In this document: positions 17,141 to 26,430 of the stretch, piece after piece
How the letters are laid out: each line of letters starts with the position of its first letter
Numbering within the stretch: position 1 is the stretch's first letter
Source: an uncultured Dialister sp.
GTDB taxonomy: Bacteria; Bacillota; Negativicutes; Veillonellales; Dialisteraceae
DNA: 64,000 nt
Assembly: GCA_900314595.1 (NCBI GenBank)
Contig: OMVW01000007.1
Coordinates: 1 to 64,000, forward strand
Direction: 5' to 3'
Made by a program: the position numbers and the translations under genes
The notes under the pieces: model-generated
Databases searched by the model: none
The model's input: the letters and a program-made list of their open reading frames with translations, nothing else
What the model was told of the DNA's origin: nothing

Positions 17141-17698
17141 ATGGAAGAAAAACTGATTCGTGCGACGATCGAGCTGATGATGGCCCGGTCCCTGAAATTT
17201 ACGATGGATGATCTGGCGAAGAAGCTGCATGTGAGCAAGAGTACGATTTACGATATTGTGGATTCCAAGGAAGATTTAATCCGCCTTGTGATGCACTGGG
17301 CAATGAATAAATTTGACCGGGAGAAGGAGCCCCTCCTTCATGGGGAAGGACCGGTGACGACGAGGCTGGTCCAGCTCTGCGAGCTTTATTTCCACACGGT
17401 CTGGTATCTGCCGGACGTGGTGATGGAAGATCTGGAATACCGGTATGACGATATTTCCAGGGAATGGGAGGAATTCAAAGAGGCCCGGTTCGATGATATG
17501 GTCTCCCTCCTGCAGGAAGGTGTGGACAAGGGGGAGTATCGGAAAGTCAATGTCATGGCGGTGCGCCAGATTATTTTCTGCGCGGCCAAAGGATTGACAG
17601 ACCCCGATTTCCTCAGAAAATCGGGAATGACTTCCAGGGCTCTCATGGATATCCTGGAAGATGTGGCGCTGAAAGGTCTGGAAAAGAGGGAAAAATGA
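17141..17698 (+). CDS. TetR-family regulator, operon 2
   Basis: A 185-residue TetR repressor with the same N-terminal helix-turn-helix as the regulator at 10432 (FTMDDLAKKLHVSKSTIY, VDSKEDLI) and a similar helical ligand domain, shorter at the C-terminus. GAGAGGA precedes the ATG. Stop overlaps the adaptor start. Differences in the ligand half suggest a different inducer from operon 1, but the shared DNA-binding helix leaves room for cross-regulation. Confidence 0.87.
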   Translation: MEEKLIRATIELMMARSLKFTMDDLAKKLHVSKSTIYDIVDSKEDLIRLVMHWAMNKFDREKEPLLHGEGPVTTRLVQLCELYFHTVWYLPDVVMEDLEYRYDDISREWEEFKEARFDDMVSLLQEGVDKGEYRKVNVMAVRQIIFCAAKGLTDPDFLRKSGMTSRALMDILEDVALKGLEKREK

Positions 17699-18771
17699 TG
17701 GAAAGAATGAAATATACAAAGAAACTGGTGCTCCTCTCCCTGCTGGGCATGGCTCTCGTTTTCTCGGGCTGTGGAAATAAAACGACTGTCACCACCCGGC
17801 CGCCTCTGGTGAAGACCATGACTGCCGGCGAAGTATCGAAGGGAGAGAAGAGTACGTTCTCGGGAACCGTCCACGGCTATTTTGAATCCCCCCTTGCTTT
17901 CCAGACCGGCGGACGCATCATGGCCCGTTATGTGGACCAGGGCCAGAGGGTCACGGCCGGGCAGCCGCTGATGAAAGTGGATTCCAAAGATGCGGAAGAA
18001 CAGGTGGCCTCCGCCAGAGCGGCCCTCACCGCTTCCCAGGCGAGAGCGGATCTCGCTCATTCCACTCTTGCCCGGTATGAGAAACTGTACGCGCAAAATG
18101 CCATTTCCGCCCTCACCATGGACCAGATGGAAAATCAGGCAAGACTGGCAGACGCTGACCTTAATAATTCTCTTGCCACCCTTTCGAGAGCAGAAAATAA
18201 TCTGGGATTTACCATTCTCACGGCTGACAGGTCAGGAGTCATCGGTTCCACTATGTACGAAGTGGGCCAGGTCATTGCGGCAGGGACTCCGGTGGTATCC
18301 ATCATTGATGACTCCAGAAAAGATGTCCATATTTCCCTGACGGAAAAACAGTACAAAACCTATTCCGTGGGCATGCCGGCTACGGTCACTTTCTGGGCCC
18401 TTCCGAATGTGATGGTTCAGGGAAAAATCCGGGATATCGCGGCGGCTCCGAACAGTTCTACCGGAACCTATGATGCGAAAGTCACCCTGATCGATCCGCC
18501 GGAAACAGTGGTGGTCGGCATGACGGCAGAAGTGAAATTTGAAAGTCCAAAGAAGAAAGAATCTTTCTCCGTCCCTCTGACGGCCATGGCTACCCAGAAT
18601 GACAAGCCTTCCGTATGGGTGGTGAAAGATAAGAAAGTCCACCTCGTGGAAGTCACTGCCGGCGAATACGGAGAAGATTCCGTGGAAATCACGGGCGGTC
18701 TCTCCAGGGGAGATATCGTGGTCATCGCCGGCGCTTCGAAGCTTTCTGAAGGAGAAGAGGTGCGCACATGA
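17695..18771 (+). CDS. RND efflux periplasmic adaptor lipoprotein, operon 2
   Basis: A 358-residue membrane-fusion protein, very similar to the one at 11037. The lipobox is again VFSGCG. Barrel-sandwich halves GGRIMARYVDQGQRVTAG and SGVIGSTMYEVGQV flank an alpha-hairpin. Two starts are possible: ATG 17695, overlapping the TetR stop, and ATG 17707, which matches the paralogue's start. I keep the first for coupling. Inner-membrane anchored; no outer-membrane factor nearby. Confidence 0.9.
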   Translation: MMERMKYTKKLVLLSLLGMALVFSGCGNKTTVTTRPPLVKTMTAGEVSKGEKSTFSGTVHGYFESPLAFQTGGRIMARYVDQGQRVTAGQPLMKVDSKDAEEQVASARAALTASQARADLAHSTLARYEKLYAQNAISALTMDQMENQARLADADLNNSLATLSRAENNLGFTILTADRSGVIGSTMYEVGQVIAAGTPVVSIIDDSRKDVHISLTEKQYKTYSVGMPATVTFWALPNVMVQGKIRDIAAAPNSSTGTYDAKVTLIDPPETVVVGMTAEVKFESPKKKESFSVPLTAMATQNDKPSVWVVKDKKVHLVEVTAGEYGEDSVEITGGLSRGDIVVIAGASKLSEGEEVRT

Positions 18772-21700
18772 AGGATGAAACCCTGGCGGAATGGGCCATC
18801 CGTCATAAGCAGATCGTCTACTTCTTCGTGATTTCCATCATCATAGGCGGCCTGGCCTCCTTCTTTTCCCTGGGCCGCAGTGAAGACCCGAATTTCACCA
18901 TCCGTGAAATGGTGGTGGCCGCTGCCTGGCCGGGAGCTTCAGCAGAGCAGATTACCGAGCAGGTGACCTATCCCCTGGAGAAAAAGCTTCAGGAAACAAG
19001 GGGCCTCGACTACATCAAGTCCTTCACCCACGATGGAAAAACGGTCATCTATGTGGATCTGGATGATACAGTGCCGAAAGATAAAGTGCAGGAGCGCTGG
19101 CACGAGGTACGAAATGCGGTGAACGACGTGTGGGCCGACCTGCCCGCGGGCGTCAGGGGACCCATCATCAATGACCGTTTCACAGACGTATACGGTTCCA
19201 TTTATGCCCTGACCGGCGACGATTATTCTTATGAAGAAAAACGTAAGTATGCCGAAGATATAAGGCGCCAGCTTGTCCTTGTGGATGATGTGGAACAGGT
19301 GAAGCTTCTTGGCGTGCAGGAGCAGATGATTTATGTGGAAATGGACCAGAATAAACTGGCTTCCTTCGGCCTGTCTCCCGCAGCTATTTACCAGATGATT
19401 TCCCAGCAGTCTGCCATGATGCCGGCCGGTACCATTCATACGAATTCCAGAAATGTGGCCATTCGTGTGGACGGGCTTCTCGGCACGAAGGAAGCGCTGG
19501 AAAATATCCCCATTCATGTGGGAGAGCGCACGTTCCATCTGGGAGACGTGGCGAAAGTCACCCAGACCTATACGGACCCTGAGACGTCCCTCATGTATTT
19601 CAATGGAAAACCTTCCATCGGCATTGCCATTTCCATGAAAGATGGAGGAAATAACCTGGTTCTGGGCAAGAATCTGCAGGCCGTCATTGACCGGATGGCG
19701 CAGAATCTTCCGGCGGGTATGGAAGTGTCCCTGGTGGCAGACCAGCCGAAAGTGGTCAATAATTCCATCGGTGAATTTACCGAATCCCTCATCGAGGCCC
19801 TGGCTATTGTCATGGGCGTATCTTTCCTTTCCCTGGGCCTTAGGAGCGGTATGGTCCTGGCCATGTGCATTCCGGTGGTGGTCTGCTCTTCCTTCCTCTT
19901 TATGAAATGGTGGGGCATCGACCTTCATATCGTATCTCTGGGGACACTCATCCTGGCACTGGGACTTCTCGTAGATGATGCAATCATCGTCATCGAAATG
20001 ATGCAGTCCAAACTGGAAATGGGATCCACCCGCATGGAGGCAGCCCAGGAAGCATTCAAATCCTGCGCCATGCCTATGCTGGCAGGAACCCTCATTACCA
20101 TTGCAGGCTTTATTCCTGTAGGCCTTGCAGACGGCCAGGTTTCCGAATACTGCAATTCCCTTTTCTGGGTCATCGGTTCCACCCTTCTTCTTTCCTGGGT
20201 GGCTTCCATTTTCGTTTCTCCTGTCCTTGGCTATCAGTTTATCAAGCCCGGTACCGGTGATTCCGTGAGCGGGAGAGTAGAACGGCTGGGGCGGGAATAC
20301 TGCAGGAAAGCCGTGAAATTTGTCATTCACTACAGGAAAATGACGATTCTTGTGACGATCGGCCTCTTTGCATTGACCGTGGCATCCCTTCCCTTTGTAA
20401 ATCGGGAATTCTTCCCTGATTCCGTTCGTCCGGAAATTATTCTCGATGTGAACCTCCCCAGCGGAGCTTCCATCAAAGATACGAAGAAAGTCATGGCTGC
20501 GGTGGCAGATGAACTTTACGGAGACAATCGTGTTTCCTCCTTCTCCACCTATATCGGCGATACGGCCCCCAGGTTCATCCTCCTTTTCAATCCCCAGGCC
20601 GCTGAAGATGACCGGGGACAGATGATCATCGTGGCTGCCGATACGTCTTCCAGAGATTCCCTCCGGAAAGACGTGCAGGAATTTCTGGCTGAGAAATATC
20701 CGGAAGTCCGGGCTCACACCCGCCTCATCCAGACCGGTCCGCCTTCCGAATATCCGGTGATGTTCCGCCTGAGGGGACCTGACGCAGGAAAACTGGCAGC
20801 CCTTGCCAATGAAGGCCTTTCCCAGATGAAAGAAAATCCAAACGTCATCAATGCCTCCCTCGACTGGCCCCAGCAGACCCCTTCGGTGCAGCTGAAAATC
20901 AACCAGGATAAAGTGCGGGAACTGGGCATCGACAACTATGCCGTTTCCCAGGACCTTTATATCAAACTGTCCGGCTACAAAGTGGCTGAATCCTACCAGG
21001 GAGACCAGCTCGTTCCTATATCCTTCCGACTGGAAGGGGACAATGCGGCCCGCCTCGCCAGCCTTTCTTCCCTCCCCATTCACGTGGGAAGCGGACGGTA
21101 CGTGCCGCTGGGCGAATTCGCCGATATTTCCTATAAAAATGAAACAAGCACCATCTGGCGTAGAAATATCGAACCCTGCATCACCCTCCGGAGCGACGTG
21201 GCAGCCGGCATGACGGGCGATACAGTGGCCAACGACGTCTGGGACAAGTATCTGAAGGAATTCCGTCAGAACCTTCCTGAAGGCTATACCCTTGAAAAAG
21301 ACGGAGGCCTCGAATGGAGCGCCAAGTCTACAAAGCAGATCGCGGCTACCATTCCTCTCATGGTCTTCCTCATCCTGGCTATCCTGATTTTCGAAATGAA
21401 GAAAATCAGCATCATGGTCATTGCGGCCCTTTCCGCACCGCTGGCCCTCATCGGAAGCATCCTGACCCTGGTAGTTACCCAGAAAGCCATGGGATTTGTG
21501 GCCATCATCGGCATGCTTTCCCTGGGCGGTATGGCCATTCGAAATTCCATCATCCTCCTCGACCAGATCCGGCAGCACCGGGAAAAAGGACTTTCTCCCT
21601 ACGATGCAGTAGTGGAATCAGCGGTCATCCGCTTCATCCCCATCATGCTCACCTCCCTTTCCGATATGATGGGCATGATACCGCTTGTAGTCAATCCATT

Positions 21701-21824
21701 CTGGGCGCCCATGTCCTGCGCCTTCATCGGCGGACTGACACTGGCGACCCCACTGGGACTTCTCTTCGTCCCGGCCCTCTATGCCTTCTGGTTCAGGATC
21801 GAAGAACCGAAGGATGAGAAATAG
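18768..21824 (+). CDS. RND efflux pump permease, operon 2
   Basis: A 1018-residue RND transporter, paralogue of 12101-15205 along its full length. Proton-relay Asp pair Asp403/Asp404 in LLVDDAIIVIE; helix 10 has AIRNSIILLD with Arg where AcrB has Lys. Periplasmic loops are conserved (MPAGTIHTNSRNVAIRVD), with scattered changes that could alter substrate range. It lacks the charged C-terminal tail of copy 1. The tandem arrangement implies duplication of the whole three-gene operon before the IS arrived. Confidence 0.92.
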   Translation: MKDETLAEWAIRHKQIVYFFVISIIIGGLASFFSLGRSEDPNFTIREMVVAAAWPGASAEQITEQVTYPLEKKLQETRGLDYIKSFTHDGKTVIYVDLDDTVPKDKVQERWHEVRNAVNDVWADLPAGVRGPIINDRFTDVYGSIYALTGDDYSYEEKRKYAEDIRRQLVLVDDVEQVKLLGVQEQMIYVEMDQNKLASFGLSPAAIYQMISQQSAMMPAGTIHTNSRNVAIRVDGLLGTKEALENIPIHVGERTFHLGDVAKVTQTYTDPETSLMYFNGKPSIGIAISMKDGGNNLVLGKNLQAVIDRMAQNLPAGMEVSLVADQPKVVNNSIGEFTESLIEALAIVMGVSFLSLGLRSGMVLAMCIPVVVCSSFLFMKWWGIDLHIVSLGTLILALGLLVDDAIIVIEMMQSKLEMGSTRMEAAQEAFKSCAMPMLAGTLITIAGFIPVGLADGQVSEYCNSLFWVIGSTLLLSWVASIFVSPVLGYQFIKPGTGDSVSGRVERLGREYCRKAVKFVIHYRKMTILVTIGLFALTVASLPFVNREFFPDSVRPEIILDVNLPSGASIKDTKKVMAAVADELYGDNRVSSFSTYIGDTAPRFILLFNPQAAEDDRGQMIIVAADTSSRDSLRKDVQEFLAEKYPEVRAHTRLIQTGPPSEYPVMFRLRGPDAGKLAALANEGLSQMKENPNVINASLDWPQQTPSVQLKINQDKVRELGIDNYAVSQDLYIKLSGYKVAESYQGDQLVPISFRLEGDNAARLASLSSLPIHVGSGRYVPLGEFADISYKNETSTIWRRNIEPCITLRSDVAAGMTGDTVANDVWDKYLKEFRQNLPEGYTLEKDGGLEWSAKSTKQIAATIPLMVFLILAILIFEMKKISIMVIAALSAPLALIGSILTLVVTQKAMGFVAIIGMLSLGGMAIRNSIILLDQIRQHREKGLSPYDAVVESAVIRFIPIMLTSLSDMMGMIPLVVNPFWAPMSCAFIGGLTLATPLGLLFVPALYAFWFRIEEPKDEK

Positions 21825-21867
21825 CCTCAAATTGTAAATGAAACGGTATAGTCCCTGACTTTTGTTT

Positions 21868-21962
21868 CGGGAATCCCGGGAATGTCGGGAATCCCGGGAA
21901 AGTCGGGAAGGAGGCGGCCTTTGGCCGCCTCTTTTTGTGGGAATTCTGCACAGGCGGAGGGG
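21868..21962 (+). repeat. Word-array/hairpin element and terminator of RND operon 2
   Basis: Nonamers TCGGGAATC/CCGGGAATG (21868-21905), then GGGAAGGAGGCGGCC, hairpin GAGGCGGCC/GGCCGCCTC with TTTTT, and the GGGAATTCTGCACAGGCGG tail. Confidence 0.75.
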
Positions 21963-22041
21963 AAATTCTTGGATTCAAAAATATAATGAAATTCTAATAA
22001 AATAAAATTATATTTTTGTACTATATATGCAGAAAGCCAGA

Positions 22042-22129
22042 AAGAACGAGGCCTCGGGCCGAGGTCCGGTGCGATTCGCAGAGCGCTTAAAAATTTAATG
22101 CGAGTCAGGACCAGAGCCCACGTGTTCTT
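22042..22129. ncRNA. Candidate structured RNA: nested 88-nt hairpin
   Basis: Four helices nest in register: AAGAAC 22042-22047 with GTTCTT 22124-22129; GGGC 22056-22059 with GCCC 22116-22119; GGTCC 22063-22067 with GGACC 22108-22112; GATTCGCA 22073-22080 with TGCGAGTC 22099-22106. It lies in a gene-free gap and fits no repeat family I found here. Strand and function unknown. Confidence 0.4.
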
Positions 22130-22179
22130 CCCGCTTTCCATCCTCGAGGAAATTCAAGATTTACAAAGTAGTTAAAAAC

Positions 22180-22411
22180 AAAACAAGTCCTCCCCTCAAA
22201 AAGGAAATGGAAACATTCTGAAACCCAGTCATTCCGGCACCATACTGTTTCTCACGAGGTGCATACGTAAACGATAACGATTTCTGCAGCCGATTGATAA
22301 GTCATGCCCCGGAAACCTGGAATCTCGGATATTCTCTAAGCCCTCCACTATGGGAGGACTTGTTTTTGTGCCAAATCCGTCTGTCACAAAGTGGCAGGCG
22401 GATTTTTTTAG
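22180..22411 (+). ncRNA. Candidate leader or small RNA with alternative stems and terminator
   Basis: AAAACAAGTCCTCCC (22180-22194) is perfectly complementary to GGGAGGACTTGTTTT (22352-22366). The latter can instead pair locally (CCTCCACTATGGGAGG). A terminator follows: AATCCGTCTG..CAGGCGGATT with seven T (about 22373-22411). The alternative pairing resembles an attenuator, but no gene follows before 23297. Confidence 0.35.
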
Positions 22412-23240
22412 TTATCAGCCCGCAGTTTTCATCGAAGGTGGTCCGTTTTCCACAGAGAGCTGTCTGCGAACCTTTTGAAAGCACATAGAAGGATGACTGA
22501 CTGTACATTTCCGGGATAAATGACTCTATCGGAAAATGCGGGTTCTCCCCAGGGAACACCGGCGCGGCTGATAGGGCAAGCAACGAAAAATGGCGGCCTG
22601 AGGCCGCCGGGATTCCATCCCTTGCCCTTTCAGGCCCTTTGGGCCAGCTTCCCCGAGGGGAAGCCTTCCCGCGTACCTTTTGAGTCAATTGGTGCGGGAA
22701 TGGTACGTCATTAGACTCGATATCTTCATGGCACATATGAGGCTAATGACAAAACGTACTCGTGACAGATGACTCTACCCATAAGACGCGGGCTCTCCCT
22801 CGGGAGAGCTCCGCGACAGCGGTGAGAGGGCAGGCAAAGGAATTATTCTGCACTATCCATACATGGCAGATATGAGGAAAAAGGTAAGCACACTACCGGT
22901 CCCCACCCTTTCGAGTGCTGAAAGGGTGGCCGCGTAGCGGCCGGGTAAGTTCATCTATCATAAAAATCGAAAATGACTGCAAATACCTGAAGTAACTGGA
23001 AAGGGTATTCTTTTCTCAATCTCTCCGCGAGACGGTTGTACAACCTATCCGTCTGCTCCGCAGGCACCTTTCCATCCCAGGAAAGGTGGGGCCCTGTATC
23101 AAGCTGATGAGTATCTATATTTCTGCCGGCTAAGGATAGTGCAGGGGGAACATCAGTCATCCCATCCGGGGAAGGTTGACCATCAGGTGCCGGACCGCCG
23201 CCGGGAACCAGCCACTAACCACTAACTGCTTTCCCTCTTT
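22412..23240. repeat. Gene-free stretch rich in ERIC-like palindromes
   Basis: Copies of an ERIC-like family occur at about 22540-22690 (CTTCCCCGAGGGGAAGCC), 22780-22835 (GGGCTCTCCCTCGGGAGAGC, GCGGTGAGAGGGC), 22895-22945 (CACCCTTTCGAGTGCTGAAA) and 23055-23095 (CACCTTTCCATCCCAGGAAA). Short ORFs here are made of repeat sequence, and I call none. A few ACTAACC heptads lie at 23212-23228. Confidence 0.6.
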
Positions 23241-23296
23241 ATTTCCAAATCATTAAGTACTAAAATAGAGACAGAATATCCAAAGGAGGATTCAAA

Positions 23297-23698
23297 ATGG
23301 AAGAAAGAGTCAAGAAAGTTCTGGAAGAGAATATCTGGTCCATCGCCACGGTCTGCGCGAAGGGCTGGCCGAATGTGGTACCGGTTGGTTTCAAGGCAGT
23401 CCTGCCTGACGGAAAACTGGCGGTAGGGGACGTTTTCATGAAACAGACCGTCCTGAACGTACAGTCCGGCCATCGCATGTCCGTTTCCGCCTACGATCCG
23501 AAGACCAATGAGGGCTATCAGGCCAAAGGCACGGCCGAATATGTCACTGAAGGGCCGGTGGTCGAAAAATTCCAGGCCATGGCTGAGCAGCTTTTCCACG
23601 GCGCAGCCAATGTCAAAGGAGCCATCATCCTCACCCCGACGAAGATCGTAGTCACCACCCCGGGACCGGAAAATAAGAAGGTTCTTCTCGGAGAATAA
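23297..23698 (+). CDS. Pyridoxamine 5'-phosphate oxidase-like FMN protein
   Basis: A 133-residue single-domain protein of the split-barrel flavin-binding fold. SIATVCAKGWPNVVPVGF matches the N-terminal strands of the PNPOx-like family, and FMKQTVLNVQSGHRMSVSAYD the central part. Such short members bind FMN or F420 and act as small reductases or oxidases, not in vitamin B6 synthesis. AAAGGAGG sits 7 bases before the ATG. Monocistronic, ending at a word-array terminator. Substrate unknown. Confidence 0.8.
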   Translation: MEERVKKVLEENIWSIATVCAKGWPNVVPVGFKAVLPDGKLAVGDVFMKQTVLNVQSGHRMSVSAYDPKTNEGYQAKGTAEYVTEGPVVEKFQAMAEQLFHGAANVKGAIILTPTKIVVTTPGPENKKVLLGE

Positions 23699-23739
23699 GA
23701 CTGCGTGTCCGGAAGGATAGCTGCTGTTCCATAGACTTT

Positions 23740-24040
23740 GAGAAATAGTGGTAAGTGATAAGTGAAGGTGGGCGCCGAAATTATGGGGCGCCCATTTTTT
23801 TAGAAATAGTGGTAAGTGAAGGTGGCGGGCGTCGAGTTAAGAGACCCGCCATTTTATTTGGAAACTTTCATCTTTGACAACTATTGAATCGGGAATCCCG
23901 GGGATTACGGGAGTAGTATCGGGATTGTCGGGAAGGTGGCGGGCGTCAGAAAGAAGGCCCGCCGTTTTAAATTGTTTAATCCGGCTAACTGCTATTAGCC
24001 ATTAGCCATTAGCTATTAGTTTTTCCTTTACAGTTTCCCC
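23740..24040 (+). repeat. Three consecutive word-array/hairpin elements plus heptads
   Basis: 23748-23803: GTGGTAA/GTGATAA heptads, GTGAAGGTG, GGGCGCC/GGCGCCC hairpin with seven T (PNPOx terminator). 23808-23853: the same words with a GGCGGGC/GACCCGCC hairpin. 23884-23970: TCGGGAATC nonamers with a GGCGGGC/GCCCGCC hairpin. 23996-24030: ATTAGCC heptads. Two hairpins share a stem under different word arrays. Confidence 0.75.
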
Positions 24041-24081
24041 AAATCATGCGAAAATAAGCCAAATCAAAAGAGGTGAAATTT

Positions 24082-24984
24082 ATGGAAGACAGGAAAAAGG
24101 GACTGATCACGGCCATCGGGTCTTACGTACTCTGGGGGTTCCTCATCATTTACTGGAAGCAGCTGGAGGGGGTGCCGGCTTATGAAATCCTGGCCCACCG
24201 GGTGGTGTGGTCCTTTTTCTTCATGATAATCGTGCTGGCGGTCCTGGGAATGATGGGGGATTTCCGGTCGCTTGCGAGAGAGCTGCTGCAGGATAAGAAG
24301 CGGGGGCTGCTCCTTGTCTTTGCCTCTTTCATCATCACGTCCAATTGGTGCACGTTCATCTGGGCCGTCACCCATGACCATATCCTGGATTCCAGTTTCG
24401 GTTACTATATCAATCCATTGGTGAGCGTATGCATGGGGGTCCTTTTCTTCCATGAAAAACTGATTTCCCTGAAATGGATCGCCCTTTTCATCGCACTCGG
24501 GGGCATTCTGTGGATGGGATTTTCCCTGGGCCATATGCCCTGGGTGGCGCTGTGGCTGGCTCTTTCCTTTGCGGCCTACGGGGCGGCGAAGAAGAAGCTC
24601 CATATCGATCCTTTCGCCAGCATTACCCTGGAAACACTGCTCACGATGCCCTTTGCCCTGGCGTACCTGCTTTTTGTGGAAATAGGAGGCACCGGTCATC
24701 TTCTTGCAGGAAATATGACTTACACTCTTTTCCTCCTGGGCGCAGGGGCGGCCACGGCCATTCCCCTCATTCTTTACACGGCAGGAGCCAATAACCTTCC
24801 CCTGAACCTTCTCGGTTTCCTTCAGTACATCAATCCCACCATGGGCCTTTTCATCGGCATATTTCTTTATGGCGAACCCTTCGATGAAAACCGTTTCCTC
24901 GGCTTTGCCTCCATATGGCTCGCCCTCATCCTCTTCACCATTGGGGATTTTCTGGAAATGCGGAGGACAAACCGGAAAGCATGA
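24082..24984 (+). CDS. rarD: RarD/EamA-family membrane transporter
   Basis: A 300-residue, ten-helix protein of the drug/metabolite transporter superfamily. GSYVLWGFLIIYWKQLEGVP, SSFGYYINPLVSV and LGFLQYINPTMGLF are conserved in RarD proteins; two EamA repeats are evident. I use ATG 24082 with AGAGGTG upstream instead of the GTG at 24073. The physiological substrate of RarD is not established. Monocistronic. Confidence 0.87.
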   Translation: MEDRKKGLITAIGSYVLWGFLIIYWKQLEGVPAYEILAHRVVWSFFFMIIVLAVLGMMGDFRSLARELLQDKKRGLLLVFASFIITSNWCTFIWAVTHDHILDSSFGYYINPLVSVCMGVLFFHEKLISLKWIALFIALGGILWMGFSLGHMPWVALWLALSFAAYGAAKKKLHIDPFASITLETLLTMPFALAYLLFVEIGGTGHLLAGNMTYTLFLLGAGAATAIPLILYTAGANNLPLNLLGFLQYINPTMGLFIGIFLYGEPFDENRFLGFASIWLALILFTIGDFLEMRRTNRKA

Positions 24985-25064
24985 TTTCCTATCTATTGCG
25001 GATATCGTAGAACGATTACCTCTGATGAAATCATTGAATTAAACACAATTGGGATAATCCTCAT

Positions 25065-25125
25065 ATATACTCGCGCCGCCGTTGCGGCGCACCTTCACGA
25101 ACAACGAACAACGAAGAACGAAACC
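25065..25125 (-). repeat. Heptad/hairpin element after rarD
   Basis: Read on the minus strand, TTCGTTC/TTCGTTG heptads pass through GAAGGTG into the GCGCCGC/GCGGCGC hairpin. It is opposed to rarD. The rest of the 262-bp gap shows nothing else clear. Confidence 0.6.
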
Positions 25126-25246
25126 AATAAATCGTGCATAATCCATTCTGGCACCATGTGATATCTAGCCTATTTTCCGTTTGACATTCGTCCCCACTTG
25201 ATAGAAAATAACGATAAAGGTTTCTTAAAATAAAAGGAGGAATACC

Positions 25247-26257
25247 ATGGATATTGATTACCATTACGGCACCATGTACGTGCTGTCCCGGTGGGCGGAA
25301 TTCGGCCCGTCCAATTCGAATATCATCGCCACCAGCGCCCAGTTTGTGGATGACAATATGGATGACAATTCATTCTCCGACAAGGCGGAAAAGGAAGCCA
25401 TTGCCCAGGGCATCGAAATCCGTTATTCTTCCCAGAATATCTGGAACAATATCACCGGCAAGGGAAACTGCGAAGTATGGATTCCTTTCCATTTCCTGCC
25501 CGGCCTTCAGGGGGATACGGTGGAAGAGAAACTGGTCTGCAAAAAGTACAGCGAGCTTTCCAAAGCTCTGGGAGACCGGCTTCTGGAGACGACGCTGGAT
25601 AACGGGAATTTCCCCTTCCGTCTGGGCGTGGGACTTCACGTCTATGCGGATACCTGGGCCCATCAGGGCTTTGCGGGCATCAATGCAGCCATCAACCGGG
25701 TGCAGAACCTGATTTTCAATACTTCCGGCGAAACGATTGAAAAATTCCTGAAAGATTTCATCGACAATCATCAGTCCGTTTCCGATTTCATCAATGATTT
25801 CAACCCCCTGGGCCATGTGGCAGCGGCCCACTGCCCGGACCGTCCCTACCTCTGGTGGAAGACAAAGGATCTTTTCGTGAACGGGCGGAAGAACTGGGAA
25901 GAATTCCTGGAAGCATCGGATGAAATATTCCGCATCCTCCAGCAGGTCTCCTGCGTGGAAGTGACCGGCCTTTCGGACGAGCAGAAGGCCATGCTCACGG
26001 ACTGCTTCAAAGATATCCGGGACGAAGACTTCAACAAACGGTACGAAGAATGGCTGCGCAGGATCCATGAGAACTATTTCCGCATTGCCGATTTCTGCGA
26101 TGAGGATAAAACGGTGGAATACAGTCCCCAGACCATCCTGGCAGATCCCGATTTCCGCAAAGCTTTCTATGAGGAAATCAACGACCACTTCTACTGGGTA
26201 CGGGATAAGCTCCTGGAAGATGATATCGACGTGCTGAAGCTGGAAGCGGTGTACTGA
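25247..26257 (+). CDS. DUF6765-family protein
   Basis: A 336-residue soluble protein opening MDIDYHYGTMYVLSRWAEFG, which is characteristic of DUF6765. HVYADTWAHQGF (about residues 129-140) and later HVAAAHCP give clustered His/Asp residues like those binding metal in phospholipase C/nuclease S1 type helical folds. No signal peptide. AAGGAGG precedes the ATG. A metal-dependent hydrolase is possible but only by this resemblance. Confidence 0.7.
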   Translation: MDIDYHYGTMYVLSRWAEFGPSNSNIIATSAQFVDDNMDDNSFSDKAEKEAIAQGIEIRYSSQNIWNNITGKGNCEVWIPFHFLPGLQGDTVEEKLVCKKYSELSKALGDRLLETTLDNGNFPFRLGVGLHVYADTWAHQGFAGINAAINRVQNLIFNTSGETIEKFLKDFIDNHQSVSDFINDFNPLGHVAAAHCPDRPYLWWKTKDLFVNGRKNWEEFLEASDEIFRILQQVSCVEVTGLSDEQKAMLTDCFKDIRDEDFNKRYEEWLRRIHENYFRIADFCDEDKTVEYSPQTILADPDFRKAFYEEINDHFYWVRDKLLEDDIDVLKLEAVY

Positions 26258-26299
26258 TTTTTTGTCAGGCTTCGATTTACGTTTTCAGTCATCTGCGGT

Positions 26300-26395
26300 C
26301 GTCGGATTGGGGATTGCGGATTGGGGATTGCGGGAAGGTGGGCGCCAAATTCATGGGGCGCCCATTTTTTAGTGGGACTTTGCACAGGCGGGGGA
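26300..26395 (+). repeat. Word-array/hairpin element after the DUF6765 gene
   Basis: Heptads GGATTGG/GGATTGC (26304-26332), GGGAAGGTGGGCGCC, hairpin GGGCGCC/GGCGCCC with six T, tail GGGACTTTGCACAGGCGGG. Confidence 0.75.
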
Positions 26396-26430
26396 GGAAC
26401 CATGGGTTTCATATCGGGTAGAAGTCGATA

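Noticed and set aside
18939..21578. 879-residue minus-strand ORF
   Set aside because: Complete shadow of the second RND pump; long only because of codon bias.
22302..22736. 144-residue minus-strand ORF
   Set aside because: Composed of ERIC-like palindromes and a terminator, with no ribosome site or domain.
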